Shown: positions 44,398-56,113 of the stretch, piece by piece
Numbering within the stretch: the stretch's first letter is position 1
Layout: each line of letters starts with the position of its first letter
DNA from: Heterostelium album PN500
Lineage: Eukaryota; Evosea; Eumycetozoa; Acytosteliales; Acytosteliaceae
Length of the DNA stretch: 64,000 bases
Reading direction: 5' to 3'
NCBI RefSeq assembly: GCF_000004825.1
Contig: NW_008805094.1
Span: forward strand, 236,478-300,477
Notes under the pieces: model-generated
Told to the model about the DNA's origin: nothing
What the model saw: the letters and a program-made list of their open reading frames with translations, nothing else
Databases searched by the model: none
Position numbers and translations under genes: made by a program

Positions 44398-46439
44398 ATG
44401 GAAGATATGTATCCACCTGTTCAAGTTACACAGGTGTCATCGGAAGCACCCAATATAATAAATCATAGCTCAGATAATTCAACTATTATTCGATCGACCA
44501 CTGTACTACCAGATGCAACACAATTGAATCCAAACATTTTGGTGCCAGTTGGATTTTCAACTCCGTCACCTCTTAGAAAGTCACAGAGAAGAGGTAGTTT
44601 CTCTTCTATACTACGAAGAAGAAGTTCAATCGTTTCGATGGCGAGAAGAGCCTCGAAAGATGTCGATATATCCGATGAGAGAATGGCGAAATTCCTCAAT
44701 ACCATATCACTTCGTACCACTACCGATAGTTGTGGAAGTGATGACAGTGGCAGCTGTTACTCTGACATTGCATCCAACGTAGATATAGCTGATTACGATC
44801 AAAACGATTGGTTTCTACAAGAAGATGATGTAAGTTTAAATATAACCTATTCATATCCATTCAATCTAATTACTAAAGTTTCGTTTTTTTTTAATTAAAA
44901 GATTGACGATGAACCATTGTTTACAATATTAGAAAAACAAGAACTTGAAAATAAAATTATAGAAATGGCAGAAACTCTATCAAGTCAAATAGATCTATCT
45001 CCTGGTATTGCTATTTTATTATTAATATATTTTAGGTAAATGTTAAAATACAGTTAGTTTATCAAAAGTTTTATATAAAATGTATATTAATATCTTTTAA
45101 TTATTTGTTTATATTTTAACAGATGGGATCAAGATAAAATATTAGGAAATTATTTTGATGATCCAGAACAATATTGTTTGAATGCAGGTGCATTTTTAAC
45201 AAAAGCGAAACCAAACTATACAGGTGTACCATGCTTGATTTGCTACGAACTGTTCCCACAGAAGGAATTGTACAGTTTGAATTGTGGTCATGGTCCATAT
45301 TGTCTCAACTGTTGGAAAACCTATTTGCATGAAGAGATTATGACAACTGGTCCAGAGGTGATTCATTCCACTTGTATCTCACCACGTTGTAAATGCAAAT
45401 TAAATTTTGAAAATTGGAAAACATTAGCTTCACAAAGAGATTATAGCAGGTAAGTAGTTTAGTTTATAATAATAATTTAATTAATTTATTAACTTTTTTT
45501 TTTATTTTTATATTTAAAAGGTATTGGTATTTTATTGCAAAAGATTATGTATATCATGATAAACATCTTGTTTTTTGTCCAAATCCAACATGTGGAAGTG
45601 CTATCAAGTATCAAGGAGTTGGAAGACCGAATGATGTAGTCGAGTGTAATTGTGGAACGAGATTCTGTTTCTCCTGTGGCTGTGAAAAGCACAATCCAGT
45701 GTCGTGTGCACAACTCACAGAGTGGAAATCAAAGAATAACAACGATCAAGAGAGTATCAAGCTGATCATGTCGACCTGCAAACCGTGCTATCACTGTGGT
45801 ATGCCAACGGAGCGTATTCAAGGATGCAATCATATGGTCTGTCGAAAGGAGCAAGGCGGTTGCGGTGGTGAATGGTGTTGGATGTGTCGTGGCGATTGGA
45901 AAACACACGGTCAGCATACCGGTGGATTCTACAGTTGCAACAAGTATGAGACATCCGACGGCAAGAAAGACGACGAATCGACACAGACCATCAAGAAGGA
46001 GAGTGAACGATTCCTGCATTACTTTAACCGATACTTTAACCACGACATGCTGATGAAGCATGCACTCAAGATGAAACTAGAGGATATCGAAGACAAGATG
46101 AATCAATTCCGAGAGTTGACCAATCATAATCCAGACTTTCTGTTGGAAGCACTCGAACTACTCATCGAATGTCGTAGAATACTCAAGTATACATACGTAT
46201 TTGGTTTCTATCTAGGCGATAATGTTCCAGGCAAGATGTTCTTTGAGTACCAGCAGGCAAACGCCGAGGGTATCACTGAGCTGCTCTCGGAAGGTGTATA
46301 TATCAACGTCGCTCTGATCAACCCTGAAGAAATGAAAAACAGAATAAGAGTGACAAGAAAGTACATCGACAATCTAGTAAAGAGTATCGAAGAGGGTTTA
46401 GGATTAGATAGCAATATGGGTTTGGCGCCTCAAGAATAA
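44398..46439 (+). CDS. RBR-type E3 ubiquitin ligase, Ariadne-like
   Basis: Four exons (44398-44829, 44902-45035, 45123-45449, 45521-46439) give 603 residues; the ATG at 44398 (MEDMYPPVQVTQVS) is preferred over an upstream non-ATG extension. A serine-rich, acidic N-terminus leads into RING1 ('CLICYELF' ... 'LNCGHGPYCLNCW'), the IBR ('CPNPTCGSAIKY' ... 'CNCGTRFCFSC') and the Rcat/RING2 module ('CYHCGMPTERIQGCNHMVC'). In the last, the Cys of 'GCNHM' is the expected catalytic acceptor for ubiquitin. 'CGGEWCWMCRGDWKTHG' completes it, and the C-terminal 200 residues are the helical Ariadne domain with 'LLEALELLIECRRILKYTYV'. By family it takes ubiquitin from a UBE2L3- or UBE2D-type E2, may be activated by neddylated cullins, and is autoinhibited by the Ariadne domain. 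A UBE2D-type E2 is encoded at 57 kb in this window. Confidence 0.93.
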
Positions 46440-46599
46440 AATATTAATGAAATATTCCCAAAAATAAAAAAAAAACAATCATAAAATAAAATATAATATT
46501 ATGATTTTATTTTAATTAACTTAAGTTTAAATTATTTACTTTATATTATTTATATTCATTTATTAGCTAGTTGCGATATTATCACATTCGAATAGAGAT

Positions 46600-47637
46600 T
46601 TATTTTATCTTTAGTTTACCGTATAGTCCTCGATTACCAAAGCATGGTCTAAGATATTGTGCAAGTTGATATGTTATTTTGCCGGCTTCGTAATCTTTAT
46701 AAGCAAGCAGACCACCAACTGCTGCTGCTTGATTGGCTACAATACCAACGGGAATGGTAATTCCGATAATCCTTGAGATTCTAGCTAGATCATCATTATC
46801 TTTTTGCGATAGTTTTTGTTGTGGTTTGGCAGTTTCGGGTGGTGCAGATTTGGTTGGTTTTGGAGTTGGAGTGCTTGGTTTCACTGGGACTGCTGGTGGT
46901 GGTGTAGAGGGAGTCGGTGTGGGCGAATGTCTTGGACCGGCTGCAGCCTGGATATTTTGAATATCACCATCTTTATCGGCGAGTACAGTAACCTTGGTCA
47001 TCTCAGGTGTACCGTGTTGATGAGTATCCATATGATGACTTTCCAAGACGTCATTCAAGAACATATCGGCCGTTCGGAAGAAATCGACGGGTTGACCGTT
47101 ATCCATTGCGTGTGGAACTCCAACTGGTATGTCATTCACTATTAAGTAACCTTCGGCGTGCAACTCTTCGGTCAATGCCTCTGCAACGTTGTTTAGTTCA
47201 CTAAAGATATAGGGGTCGACGGCAATATAGGCGTAGAAGGAATTATGAATGGCTCTGTCGTGGTAGTGATTCGCTGTGTTGGTCAACATATCGTGAATCT
47301 CATCGTGGAAACCCTCGTTATTCATAGAATGACCAATATAATCTAATCTGTGGAAATTGTGCGCTGCATCGTAAACGAAAAATGCATAGAGTACATCGAA
47401 ATGATGATTGGCAGCATCCTCTGGAAGATTGGGAGTGCCATCGGCATTGTGAACACTACGAATAGTCCATTGACGAAGATCATTTACAGGATTAAGTGGA
47501 TAGAAACCACAAATAATGGAATCCCACCGAAAAGCAACAGTACTAGCCAAATCTGTGGGTAAATTCAAAAAAGTATAGTACCGCACCGATTGAACTATAG
47601 CTATATAGAAAAATAATATAAGAATTATTGATTTCAT
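46600..47637 (-). CDS. Secreted or membrane protein of unknown function, 345 residues
   Basis: A single exon. It opens with a signal peptide (MKSIILILFFYIAIVQSV) followed by a histidine-rich folded region of about 200 residues (for example 'YIGHSMNNEGFHDEIHDMLT'), with only one cysteine there. A proline/threonine-rich linker ('PRHSPTPTPSTPPPAVPVKP') follows, then a hydrophobic stretch ('IIGITIPVGIVANQAAAVGG') and a basic end. The layout suits a type I membrane protein with a short cytosolic tail, or a glycosylated stalk protein. I do not recognise the family. Confidence 0.72.
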   Translation of the reverse strand: MKSIILILFFYIAIVQSVRYYTFLNLPTDLASTVAFRWDSIICGFYPLNPVNDLRQWTIRSVHNADGTPNLPEDAANHHFDVLYAFFVYDAAHNFHRLDYIGHSMNNEGFHDEIHDMLTNTANHYHDRAIHNSFYAYIAVDPYIFSELNNVAEALTEELHAEGYLIVNDIPVGVPHAMDNGQPVDFFRTADMFLNDVLESHHMDTHQHGTPEMTKVTVLADKDGDIQNIQAAAGPRHSPTPTPSTPPPAVPVKPSTPTPKPTKSAPPETAKPQQKLSQKDNDDLARISRIIGITIPVGIVANQAAAVGGLLAYKDYEAGKITYQLAQYLRPCFGNRGLYGKLKIK

Positions 47638-48341
47638 TCTTTTGTTTTTTTTAAATTTAATTATTTATTATTGGATCCAAGTGAAATTGGTATAAATGTT
47701 CATTTTATATCAACCTAATTAAAATGCTATTCAAAAGAATCATAAATCTATAAATTTGATCGTCAAGACAAGATTAAACTGTAGTAGCAAATGTGTGGTG
47801 GTTAGAAACTGTGAACTAAATAAATACAGAGTGGTTTGACAAATATACACAAAATGTTTTTGCAAAAGCAATTGTTATTGTAATATTTATTTATAAATTT
47901 TTGATGTGAATTATTACTCTTCACCACCATCCTCGATGATTTATCATCACTTGAGATGTTTAATTTAATATTATTGCGATTAGAATTGATAAGAATAGAA
48001 GTAGATAACAATTAAAAAATAATTTAGAATGCTAAAATATTTGAAATAATACCTTGGGACTGACAGTTTAACAAAATTATTGTTACCAATAAAATTTATA
48101 TTATTATGAATAAAATAGATACTCAATAAAATGAGTAATTTATTCAAACCATCCACTCCGCTATTATCGTTGTTATTAATTCTATCAATAATGATTTCAA
48201 AGTAGCCAATATTATCTTTGTAGTATACTATATCTTTCTTGACAATACTTAGATAAAAACAACTAACAATTTATTCAATCTAAATTACTCCAATAATAAA
48301 TTATATTCATTCATTCATAAATTTTTTATTATATTTTAAAA
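47638..48341. other. Divergent promoter region
   Basis: Between the 345-residue protein (minus) and the first of two small secreted-protein genes (plus). AT-rich; no coding or RNA feature recognised. Confidence 0.55.
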
Positions 48342-48776
48342 ATGAAACTCTTTATAGTTTTATTTCTAATAGTTTATCTTGTATATCTCTCAGAATCAAT
48401 TCAATTATTCATTAAGAAAGGACAGACTTGGGAGAAAAAAGCTGAACATGGCAATGTTGATGAAGAATATATAAAGTTTAAAATGAATATTAACAAAGGT
48501 GATTCATACGAGTTCCTTATGGTTTGCAATTCTAGTCTTCAAGATCTCATTCCAAGAGTATACTCTGTAGACGTTCGATCCGATGGAATGGAAGAAAAGA
48601 TTACCTTCACTGATTTCCTTAACGGAGAATATAAAGGCGAAACCCCAATGAAATTCAGATGGTGTGGTTACAACATTTTCCCTTTCAATATTACCAATAG
48701 AAATTCAATGATGGGAGGTGACTACGTTTTACATATGAAAAGAGAGGATATTTGTGTTTGGAAAGATGAAAAATAA
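48342..48776 (+). CDS. Small secreted protein, first of a tandem pair
   Basis: 144 residues, no intron. A signal peptide (MKLFIVLFLIVYLVYLSES) is followed by a compact chain with the motifs 'VYSVDVRSDGMEEK', 'GETPMKFRWCGYNIFPFNIT' and 'GGDYVLHMKRE'. Three cysteines (in 'VCNSS', 'WCGYN' and near the end, 'DICVWK') could form one disulfide. It is clearly a paralogue of the next gene: residues such as YSVD, RS, GETP, KF, WCGYN, F.N.TN, GGDYVLH and KRE align. No named family recognised; a secreted effector or matrix role is only a guess. Confidence 0.75.
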   Translation: MKLFIVLFLIVYLVYLSESIQLFIKKGQTWEKKAEHGNVDEEYIKFKMNINKGDSYEFLMVCNSSLQDLIPRVYSVDVRSDGMEEKITFTDFLNGEYKGETPMKFRWCGYNIFPFNITNRNSMMGGDYVLHMKREDICVWKDEK

Positions 48777-49211
48777 ATAAATAATTCGATAAATTCAATA
48801 AAAAAAATTCTTTAGGTATTCATTTATTATTTTTATTTCTAAAAAACAATTTTAATTAATCGATCAAAGTGTTTTTTTGATATTAAAATATCCCAATTGA
48901 TTTTATTTGAATATAAACAATTTAATAATTTTTGATAGAAAATATAATTTCTTTATATATGGTGCAATCAATATACTACCAATTTATCATTTAATAATGA
49001 TGATGGTTTAAAAAATTACATTGCCGTGTGATACAAACCATTTATTTATAAAAAAATTGAGTAAGGAAAAGATGTTTATACCAATAATTATATTAAACCA
49101 TATCAAATGTTTTAATCCCAAAAATAAAAACAATATAAATTTATCTTAATAAATAGTAGCTAATACTGAAACCATTTTATCTTAAATCAAATAGTTTTTT
49201 TTTAAAAAACA
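48777..49211. other. Intergenic spacer between tandem paralogues
   Basis: Promoter region of the second paralogue. AT-rich; nothing else recognised. Confidence 0.55.
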
Positions 49212-49652
49212 ATGAAGTTATTTACTATTATTATTTTAGTTGTTGTAGTTTTAATACAATTCACATTGTCTATCAAAATATACACTATTGATAACTCAGG
49301 AAAATGGAATCTCAGAGCATCAACTCCCAAACATGACGATCCCTATTTAATATATAAAATAGAATTCGGTCGTGGCGACTTTCTCCGGTTCGCTGTTGTG
49401 AATAATGAAAGCTATCAAGATTACCATCCAAAGATCTACTCAGTTGATATAAGATCTGAAGATTCAGAAGAGAAATTCGAATATATCGATGAAGATGGTA
49501 ATACTTATTCCGGAGAGACCCCAAAGAAATTCACTTGGTGTGGATACAATTTATTTGGATTCAACGTTACAAATAAAAATAAAATTCTTGGTGGTGACTA
49601 TGTTCTTCATTTGAAACGAGAAGCAAAATGTATTCCCAAATATAAATATTAA
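49212..49652 (+). CDS. Small secreted protein, second of a tandem pair
   Basis: 146 residues, no intron. A signal peptide (MKLFTIIILVVVVLIQFTLS) precedes 'KIYSVDIRSEDSEEK', 'GETPKKFTWCGYNLFGFNVT' and 'GGDYVLHLKREAKC'. It aligns along its length with the gene 435 bp upstream and shares the start MKLF and the central WCGYN block. It lacks the first central cysteine of its sister (NN in place of CN), leaving two. The pair arose by tandem duplication and has since diverged widely, so it is not recent. Confidence 0.75.
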   Translation: MKLFTIIILVVVVLIQFTLSIKIYTIDNSGKWNLRASTPKHDDPYLIYKIEFGRGDFLRFAVVNNESYQDYHPKIYSVDIRSEDSEEKFEYIDEDGNTYSGETPKKFTWCGYNLFGFNVTNKNKILGGDYVLHLKREAKCIPKYKY

Positions 49653-49915
49653 AATAAAAGTAGCTAAAATTTCTAAGAGCTTGTTCCTCTTTTTAACTCG
49701 ATTTTAAATATTCTTATTTAATAACTCAACTAAATTATTTTACTCTCTATTCTTGTGTGATGAAAGCCAATGTGTTGAATATTATTTTGATTTTAATAGT
49801 AAGTTTTGTTATTTTGATTGGTTTTATTTATTTCAAGAATGTTAATATTGTTTTGGTTTGTTTTGATTTCTGAAAAAAGAAAATAACTTTCTTTTCTTTT
49901 TTTTTTTTTTTTATT

Positions 49916-52900
49916 TTATTGTTGTACTACAAATGATTTAGAATCTGGATTTTGTCCTTCGAGAACTGAAATCTTAATATTTCCTCTCTCTGCTTTGGCA
50001 GTGTAGAGTTGTTCTTTTGGAAGTTGATCGACTTTGGTGAATTTTGCCTCGGTGTTTCCTTTCTGAGTGCGATAGGCAATCGAGTCACTGAATTCAATGT
50101 TCAGTGGCTTCGACTGTTGTTTCTCGTAGAGCTTCGATAGCAGTGTGATAAATACGGTCTTACGATTGGTCTCGCAAATGTAATCGGTCTCCGAGGGCAC
50201 ATGGAGCACAAAGAAATTGTCACACAAATGACTGAGACTGACTTTTTCGAGGGCGGAAAATGCAATCTTACGCTTCACTACGAACCACGATCCGTCCTTC
50301 TTGGGCTTGTGAGTGGAGATGTGGAGAATATTGCTGTTGGTAACGATGAGTGCACGCTTCTGAATTTTTTGGTGACGGTTGATCTTGCTGACACTGACAC
50401 TGAGTCGGACGCTAGCGTTTGGTCCTTCTTCGCGCGCCAACACCTGTTTGGTGTAGTCGTCGTTGGCGACCGAGAGGAAATCACCGATGAAAGCGAGAGA
50501 ACTCAGCACCAACGAATCACGATTACGCTCTTTCTTGCCTTGGAACAAGTTTTGCGAGTAATTCTTGAGTTGGACACACTCTCTCCTCAGCAGCCAACCT
50601 CTGTAGGCACGCTGGATCTTCATGGCGGCGCGAGTCTGCAAGTACCAACGACGTGTCTTGAACATCTTCCATGTCGATTGGATCATTGTGGCGAGCTCGT
50701 GCATTCGCTGGTTACGTTTTTCCTCCATCTGGAAGAGTGGCTGTGGATTACGGATGAAAATCTTGTTGACACCGAATTGATATTCGCCGGCGGGAATTGC
50801 CAGCTCCTCCAAAAGCAGCTCGGCTCCACGCTTGGCATCGCCACCTTCCCATTTTGGCCATGTCTTTTTTCCGATCATGTAGTAGCGACGCATGAATTTG
50901 GCGTAGGTCTGACGGTAGCAGAATCCGGCTCTACGCACCAAGAGATTCTCAAACAGTCCGAGGTATTTGACTTGCTGGGCAGACTTGTCGGAGTCCCAAT
51001 CGAGTGCACGCTTCACTTCGTTCGGTTTGATACAACGAATGTAGTGTGGATTACAACTGTACAATGATTTTAGCAGAGCGGTCACCTGTGTCTTGAATTG
51101 GAAACCGGCGGTAATCGGACGTTTCTTGTCGGTGGGGATGGCATTCTTGGCTTGTTGGTTGGCGAATCCACTCTTTTTGAGACGGTCGTACGCCTTTGAT
51201 GATTCGGTGGTTGGATCCAACTCTTCGACTACCGGCTGGTATTGGAAGATCTCTGAGAGCAGCGATAGCGAAGAGGAGGTGGCCAACGATACCAAATCAT
51301 TGAAGAGAGTATCACGATTCTTGTCGAGGAATCCATCGATTGTATAATGCACCTTTCCGGCGTAGTGATTGATGATGAACTGGCTAACCTTTGAGGTGAG
51401 CGGTACCTTTGAGTAGTGAGAATGCGATGCAAAATGTTTGCCAAGTTTCTCCAACAAACTGTTGTCGTTACCCTCGGGGAACAAACACTCCTCGTCGAGC
51501 AACGCCAAAATACCGAAAGGTTTCTTCTCAATCAATTCAACACATGCCTTATTATTAACATAATCTACAGGTACCCATTTAATTCCTTCAGTAACATACT
51601 CCTCTTGTTCAGTCTTCAACGTCAAATCAATAAAAATCTGTTGTAATGTTTCATTTACATAGTTTATACAAAATTGTTCAAAACTATTATTCTGGAAAAA
51701 AAAAATTTTTAATATTAATTAATTGATTGAATAAATGATTGTTTTAAACTTACTTCAAATATTTCGAAACCATAAATATCTAATACACCAATTACTTTTC
51801 CTTTTGTTTTAACTTCGATGGATTTGTTGATGGTTCTAACGAGCCAATCGAATACCTTGCTGTAGATTGCTTTGGCAAATGCATCACGGGCATACAGTGC
51901 CTGCTCGACACTCTGTGGCACGCGGTAGCTGGATACACGTGCTCCTTGTCCGGTGGTAATGACACGCGAGATTAGCGCTTGCTCCAAGAGGTCGTTCTCG
52001 ACACCCATCAGAGCGGCAATGGTAGAAATCAACTGACGATCGGCAGCAGTCGATCCCGGTGTCTTTCCAGAGTTGTCGGGATTGAAGCTGATGTTACCGA
52101 TCAACATGATGGCAGAGAGCAACTTGAAGATCTGCTTCTGCTCGTCTTCGTTGATGCCAACCACCTTCATAGCTTTACGAGTTGCCTTGAAGCCAGCGAC
52201 ATCGTCGATGCCATCGGCAGTGTAGGCGCGACTCTTATTGAGATAGTTATATTGCTCGATTGGCAGCAGTTTGTAGAGCTCGCGCTCCTCTGGCGACGAT
52301 CCACTCAGCAGCTGATAGAAAATATGGAAATTACGCTCACCCGTTGTTTGCTTGACGACACGCGATTTCTCGAGCAAGTAGTTTGTGATTTTTCCACCCT
52401 CTGGATCACCGATGTAGTTGAATTGAATCTCCATGTATTTACCGAAACGCGAACTATTATTGTTACGCAGTGTCTTGGCATTTCCAAACGCCTCCAACAG
52501 TGGATTCGACTCGAGAATCTGGTTTTTGACACGCTCCACGTCCTGACTCGATCCAGTGATACTCGCAATGTATTGCATGATATACTTGCTGGCTTCGGTC
52601 TTTCCAGCACCGGACTCACCACTGATAATAATACACTGATTCTCGTGCTCCGACTTGAGAGCACGATATGCCTTGTCGGCAACACTGTATATATGTGGTG
52701 GAATTTCAAACTCATGTTTTCCTTTGTATAGATCGATGTACTCCTTTCCATAAATTCCCAATTGTTTATATGGATTACATGAAATTAATACTGGTCCAAT
52801 TGATGTCTATAAAAAAATATTAATAATATTAATATGCGACTTTTAAATTAAATTGTATATAATATATATATATATACATACATAAATAAGTCCTTCTTTA

Positions 52901-53278
52901 TATCTCTTTTGTAGATTTCCATTCAATGAATTCTCAGAGACTTCAGTCAACATTACCAAATCATCGACACCAACACTGTTGTTGACCGGTCTCAAACCTG
53001 TTGAAGATGTTGTTGGTGCATGTGATGTGGTTGATGTTGTTGTTGTTGTTTTACCTTTTGATGCCTAAAATATTTACATTATAATAACATATAAAATTAA
53101 TAAATTTTAAAAATTGGAAATCTTTTTTATAAAAAGTTGAGAGTGATTCATAGTTTATCTAAATCAAAGATATATATAATTATAAATCTATAAATCTTTG
53201 ATATATCTTTGACTTTGATCTACCTATTTTATAAATGTTGGGATATCTAATTTTCAAAACTTTTATAAAACCTACCAT
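49916..53278 (-). CDS. Class I myosin heavy chain, short-tail type
   Basis: Four coding exons (53278-53276, 53064-52882, 52806-51754, 51691-49916) give 1004 residues, close to the lengths of Dictyostelium MyoA and MyoE. The motor has the P-loop 'GESGAGKTEASKYI' (about residues 125-138), switch I 'NNSSRFGKYM' and switch II 'DIYGFEIF'. The TEDS-rule position, 16 residues before 'DAFAK', is serine (in 'GARVSSYRVP'), so activation by a PAK-type kinase is predicted. One or two IQ-like motifs follow ('ATMIQSTWKMFKTRRW', 'AMKIQRAYRGWLLRR'). The tail is a basic TH1 membrane-binding domain only, with no proline-rich or SH3 region. It should move on actin and link it to plasma or endosomal membrane. 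Exon 1 supplies only the start codon before a GTAGGT donor; a serine/threonine insert lies near residues 5-25. Confidence 0.92.
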
Positions 53279-54399
53279 TTTTTGTTTTGTTTTTTTTGTT
53301 AAATATGATGCTCGATGATGACGCTCTATTCTGTAATCAAAAAGCTTCAATTAAACAACTAACTACTACTACAATAGTAAAACTTGATCAATTGATTATC
53401 TATATATCTAACAATCTAAATGGTAATGAATTATTTTTATTTCGCACAAACTAAATTTATTCTTGCAAAATTTGTTTTAATTTTGTGCTAAATTCAAATA
53501 AAAATGGGTGTTTGATTAATAAATGGATTGTGGGGTTTCAAAAGTCAAAGAAAGAAAATGATGATTGTGTGTTGTTTATTTTTATTGACTAAAAATGTTG
53601 ATCAATCTTAAGATTGATGAGGTTGTGATGATGTAATAATAATTATTAAGCTGCTTATTTAAAATGAATGTTGTTGAAGATTATGATGGTGATCAGTGCT
53701 TGATGAAAATAAATGTTGTTTTAAAAAACAAACAAACAAATTTAAAAAGCAAACAAACAACAATGAATGAATGAGTGTTGCTTAAAACAAATAAACAATA
53801 ATGTAAAATGATTTTGAATCAAAAAAAAAAAAAAAAAAAAAAAAAAGAAAAAGAAAAAGAAAAAAAAATTATAAAAAAAATAATTAATCACGTGATTTAT
53901 TTGAAATTGAGGTAGTAAATCTTTTCACCCCACAACCATTTTTTTAAAAGAAAATGAAAAGTTTCAAAAAAAATTTTTTTTCAAAAATGATCGTTTTTTT
54001 TGACAGCAAAAAAGCGGTCCTTTGTTGTCTTTAAAAAGAAAAGAAAAAAAAAAAACAATAGGTGATATTTAATAAATTATATTTTATTGTGTTATTAATT
54101 ATATTTTGTTTGTTATAGTTATAATTTATGATTAGTATTATTATTATTATGGCATTTATTGGTTATTTTGTTGTTTATTATTTGTTATATGGATTATAAG
54201 CCAAATCGTTACACAGATTGTTTTTTTTTTTTTTTTTAGTTTTGGTTTTTTTTTTTTTTTTTTTTGTAAACTGATGATTTTGTGGACGAATTTCAAAAAT
54301 ATAAAGAATTAAAAGTGAAACTATTGAATCATCAACAGATTGCGATATGAACTACTACTACTATGGAACTAAAATGTTACTGCTACTACTATCAATTGT
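53279..54399. other. Intergenic region
   Basis: Promoter side of the myosin gene and 3' flank of the RRM protein gene. AT-rich, with long A runs near 53820-53875 and T runs near 54220-54265. No gene seen. Confidence 0.55.
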
Positions 54400-56113
54400 T
54401 TATTCCTCATCGTCATCAACCATGAGTGCTTGGAATTTATTTTGAATGGCTGCTTCCTGCAGATATTTTGTATACAAAATTGAAATTGATTCGATTAATA
54501 TGAAAATTCATATGAATAAAATTTGATATCAGATTCGTTTTTTAATTAATTACCTTTTTGGGAGTAGCTTTTTGAACGACTTCTTTCTTTGGTTCTTTCA
54601 ATTTACCGGTTGATACCCATCCATCTTCGTCTTTAACTGGTGTTTCTTTCTTGTTTTGTTGTGGTAGTCTGTCAGATGATTTCTTGGTGAAGTCTCTGTT
54701 TGGACGTTGATATTTGTTGTTGTCACCGCTGTTGTTCAAACTGCTATTGTTGTTTCTGTCAAACTTGTCAAATTTATCAAATTTACTGTTGCTACCTGTG
54801 CTGTCGGTGGATGATTGCATTGGTTTTCTAGCTTGTTTGTTATCACGTCGGTAGTTTTGATTGTCTTCGTTGTTGTTGTCAGCGTTGTTGACATTTTGTT
54901 GTTGTTGTTGTTGTTGTGGTGGCTGGTATGATGATTGTTTGCTGTTGTTGTTGTTATCTTGATCTTGTTCGTATGGTCTCTTGGTGTCATCACGTTCACG
55001 CTCTCTTTGAATTCTATCTATATCGACGGGTTGTGCACCACCAAATGGATTCGCCGAGGTCTGTCGTGGCTGTCCGAATGCAGCGTTCGATTGTTGTTGT
55101 TGTTGTCTTTGATGTTGATGCTGATGTTGATGTTGTTGATTTTGTTGTTGATTGGCCATCTGTTGTGCTTTATATTCAGCTTTGCTGGCAGCGAGTGACT
55201 TGATGCTCAATTGGACGTCGGTATTTGGGAGTTTCTCACCGTTCAACTTGCAAACCATGTCGAAACTCTTGGTATCCTTGAGAACGACGTAGATCAAGTT
55301 GTTCTTTTGCGAGCTTTCAACGCTAGCAATGAGTGGCTTCTCCTCAAACATTGGGTGATCCTCAATGAACACACCGATGTCCTCGGTGGTGACAGTCTCT
55401 GGGTGTCCACTAACGACAACAGTCAATCCTTGATCGGCATATTCTTTACGTGGTTGTTGTTGTTGTTGTTGTCCACCTTGTTGCTGTCCACCTTGTTGAT
55501 TGTTGTATTGTGGACGTCCACCATTCTCACCATATTGTTGCTGTCTATTGTTATTATAATCATTGTTGTTGTTATTGTTATATTTATTGTATCCAACTCT
55601 TTGTTGATTATTGTTGTTAAAGCTGTTGTTATTGTTGTATCCAACTCTTTGTTGTTGGTTATCGCTTCTGTATCCACCACCTTGTTGTTGGTTGTTGTAT
55701 CCACTACGGTTGTTGTCACGACCATAGTTGTTATTGTTGTTGTTGTTGCTATATCCACCACGATTATCGTTGTTGTTTCTATATCCACCACCTTGTTGTT
55801 GTTGTTGGTTATTGAATCCACCACGATTGTTATTGTATGGACCACGGTTGTTATTGTATGCACCACGGTTGTTATTGTTATAACCACTACCACCCTGTTG
55901 GTATTGTTGTTGATGATGTTGTTGCTGTTGAGCTTGTTGCTGAGCTTGCTCCTCACGCTCACGTTGCATCTCACGCTCACGTTGCTCTCTTTCCGCTTCC
56001 TCTTGCTTGACCTGAGCCATCTTCTCGGGATTATCACGCAACTCCTTCTCTAAAGCTTGAGTCTCCAACTCTCTCTCTCTCTCCTCATTCTCTGTTTCAT
56101 CTGCCCAATTCAT
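54400..56113 (-). CDS. RRM-containing, Q/N/G-rich RNA-binding protein
   Basis: Two exons (56113-54554, 54456-54400) join at phase 0 to 538 residues. The N-terminus 'MNWADETENEERERELETQA' carries a W-A-D-E motif like that in translation factors such as eIF4B. A glutamine/glutamate coil and a long asparagine/glycine/arginine/tyrosine-rich segment ('GGYRNNNDNRGGYSNN' and similar) follow. An RRM-like fold spans about residues 225-305 ('LTVVVSGHPETVTTEDIGVF', 'NLIYVVLKDTKSFDMVCKLN'). The tail has polar repeats, a 'DEDGWVSTGK' patch and an acidic end on the short second exon ('NKFQALMVDDDEE'). The composition suits an RNA-granule or translation-associated protein. The exact orthologue is uncertain; eIF4B-like and SERBP/Vig-like are the alternatives. 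Confidence 0.75.

Noticed and set aside
50201-51067. 288-residue plus-strand frame in the myosin region
   Set aside because: Antisense of the myosin motor and tail exon, whose motifs are unmistakable.
55211-56053. 280-residue plus-strand frame rich in leucine, valine and isoleucine
   Set aside because: It is the antisense of the glutamine/asparagine-rich RNA-binding protein; codons such as CAA/AAC read backwards give hydrophobic runs.
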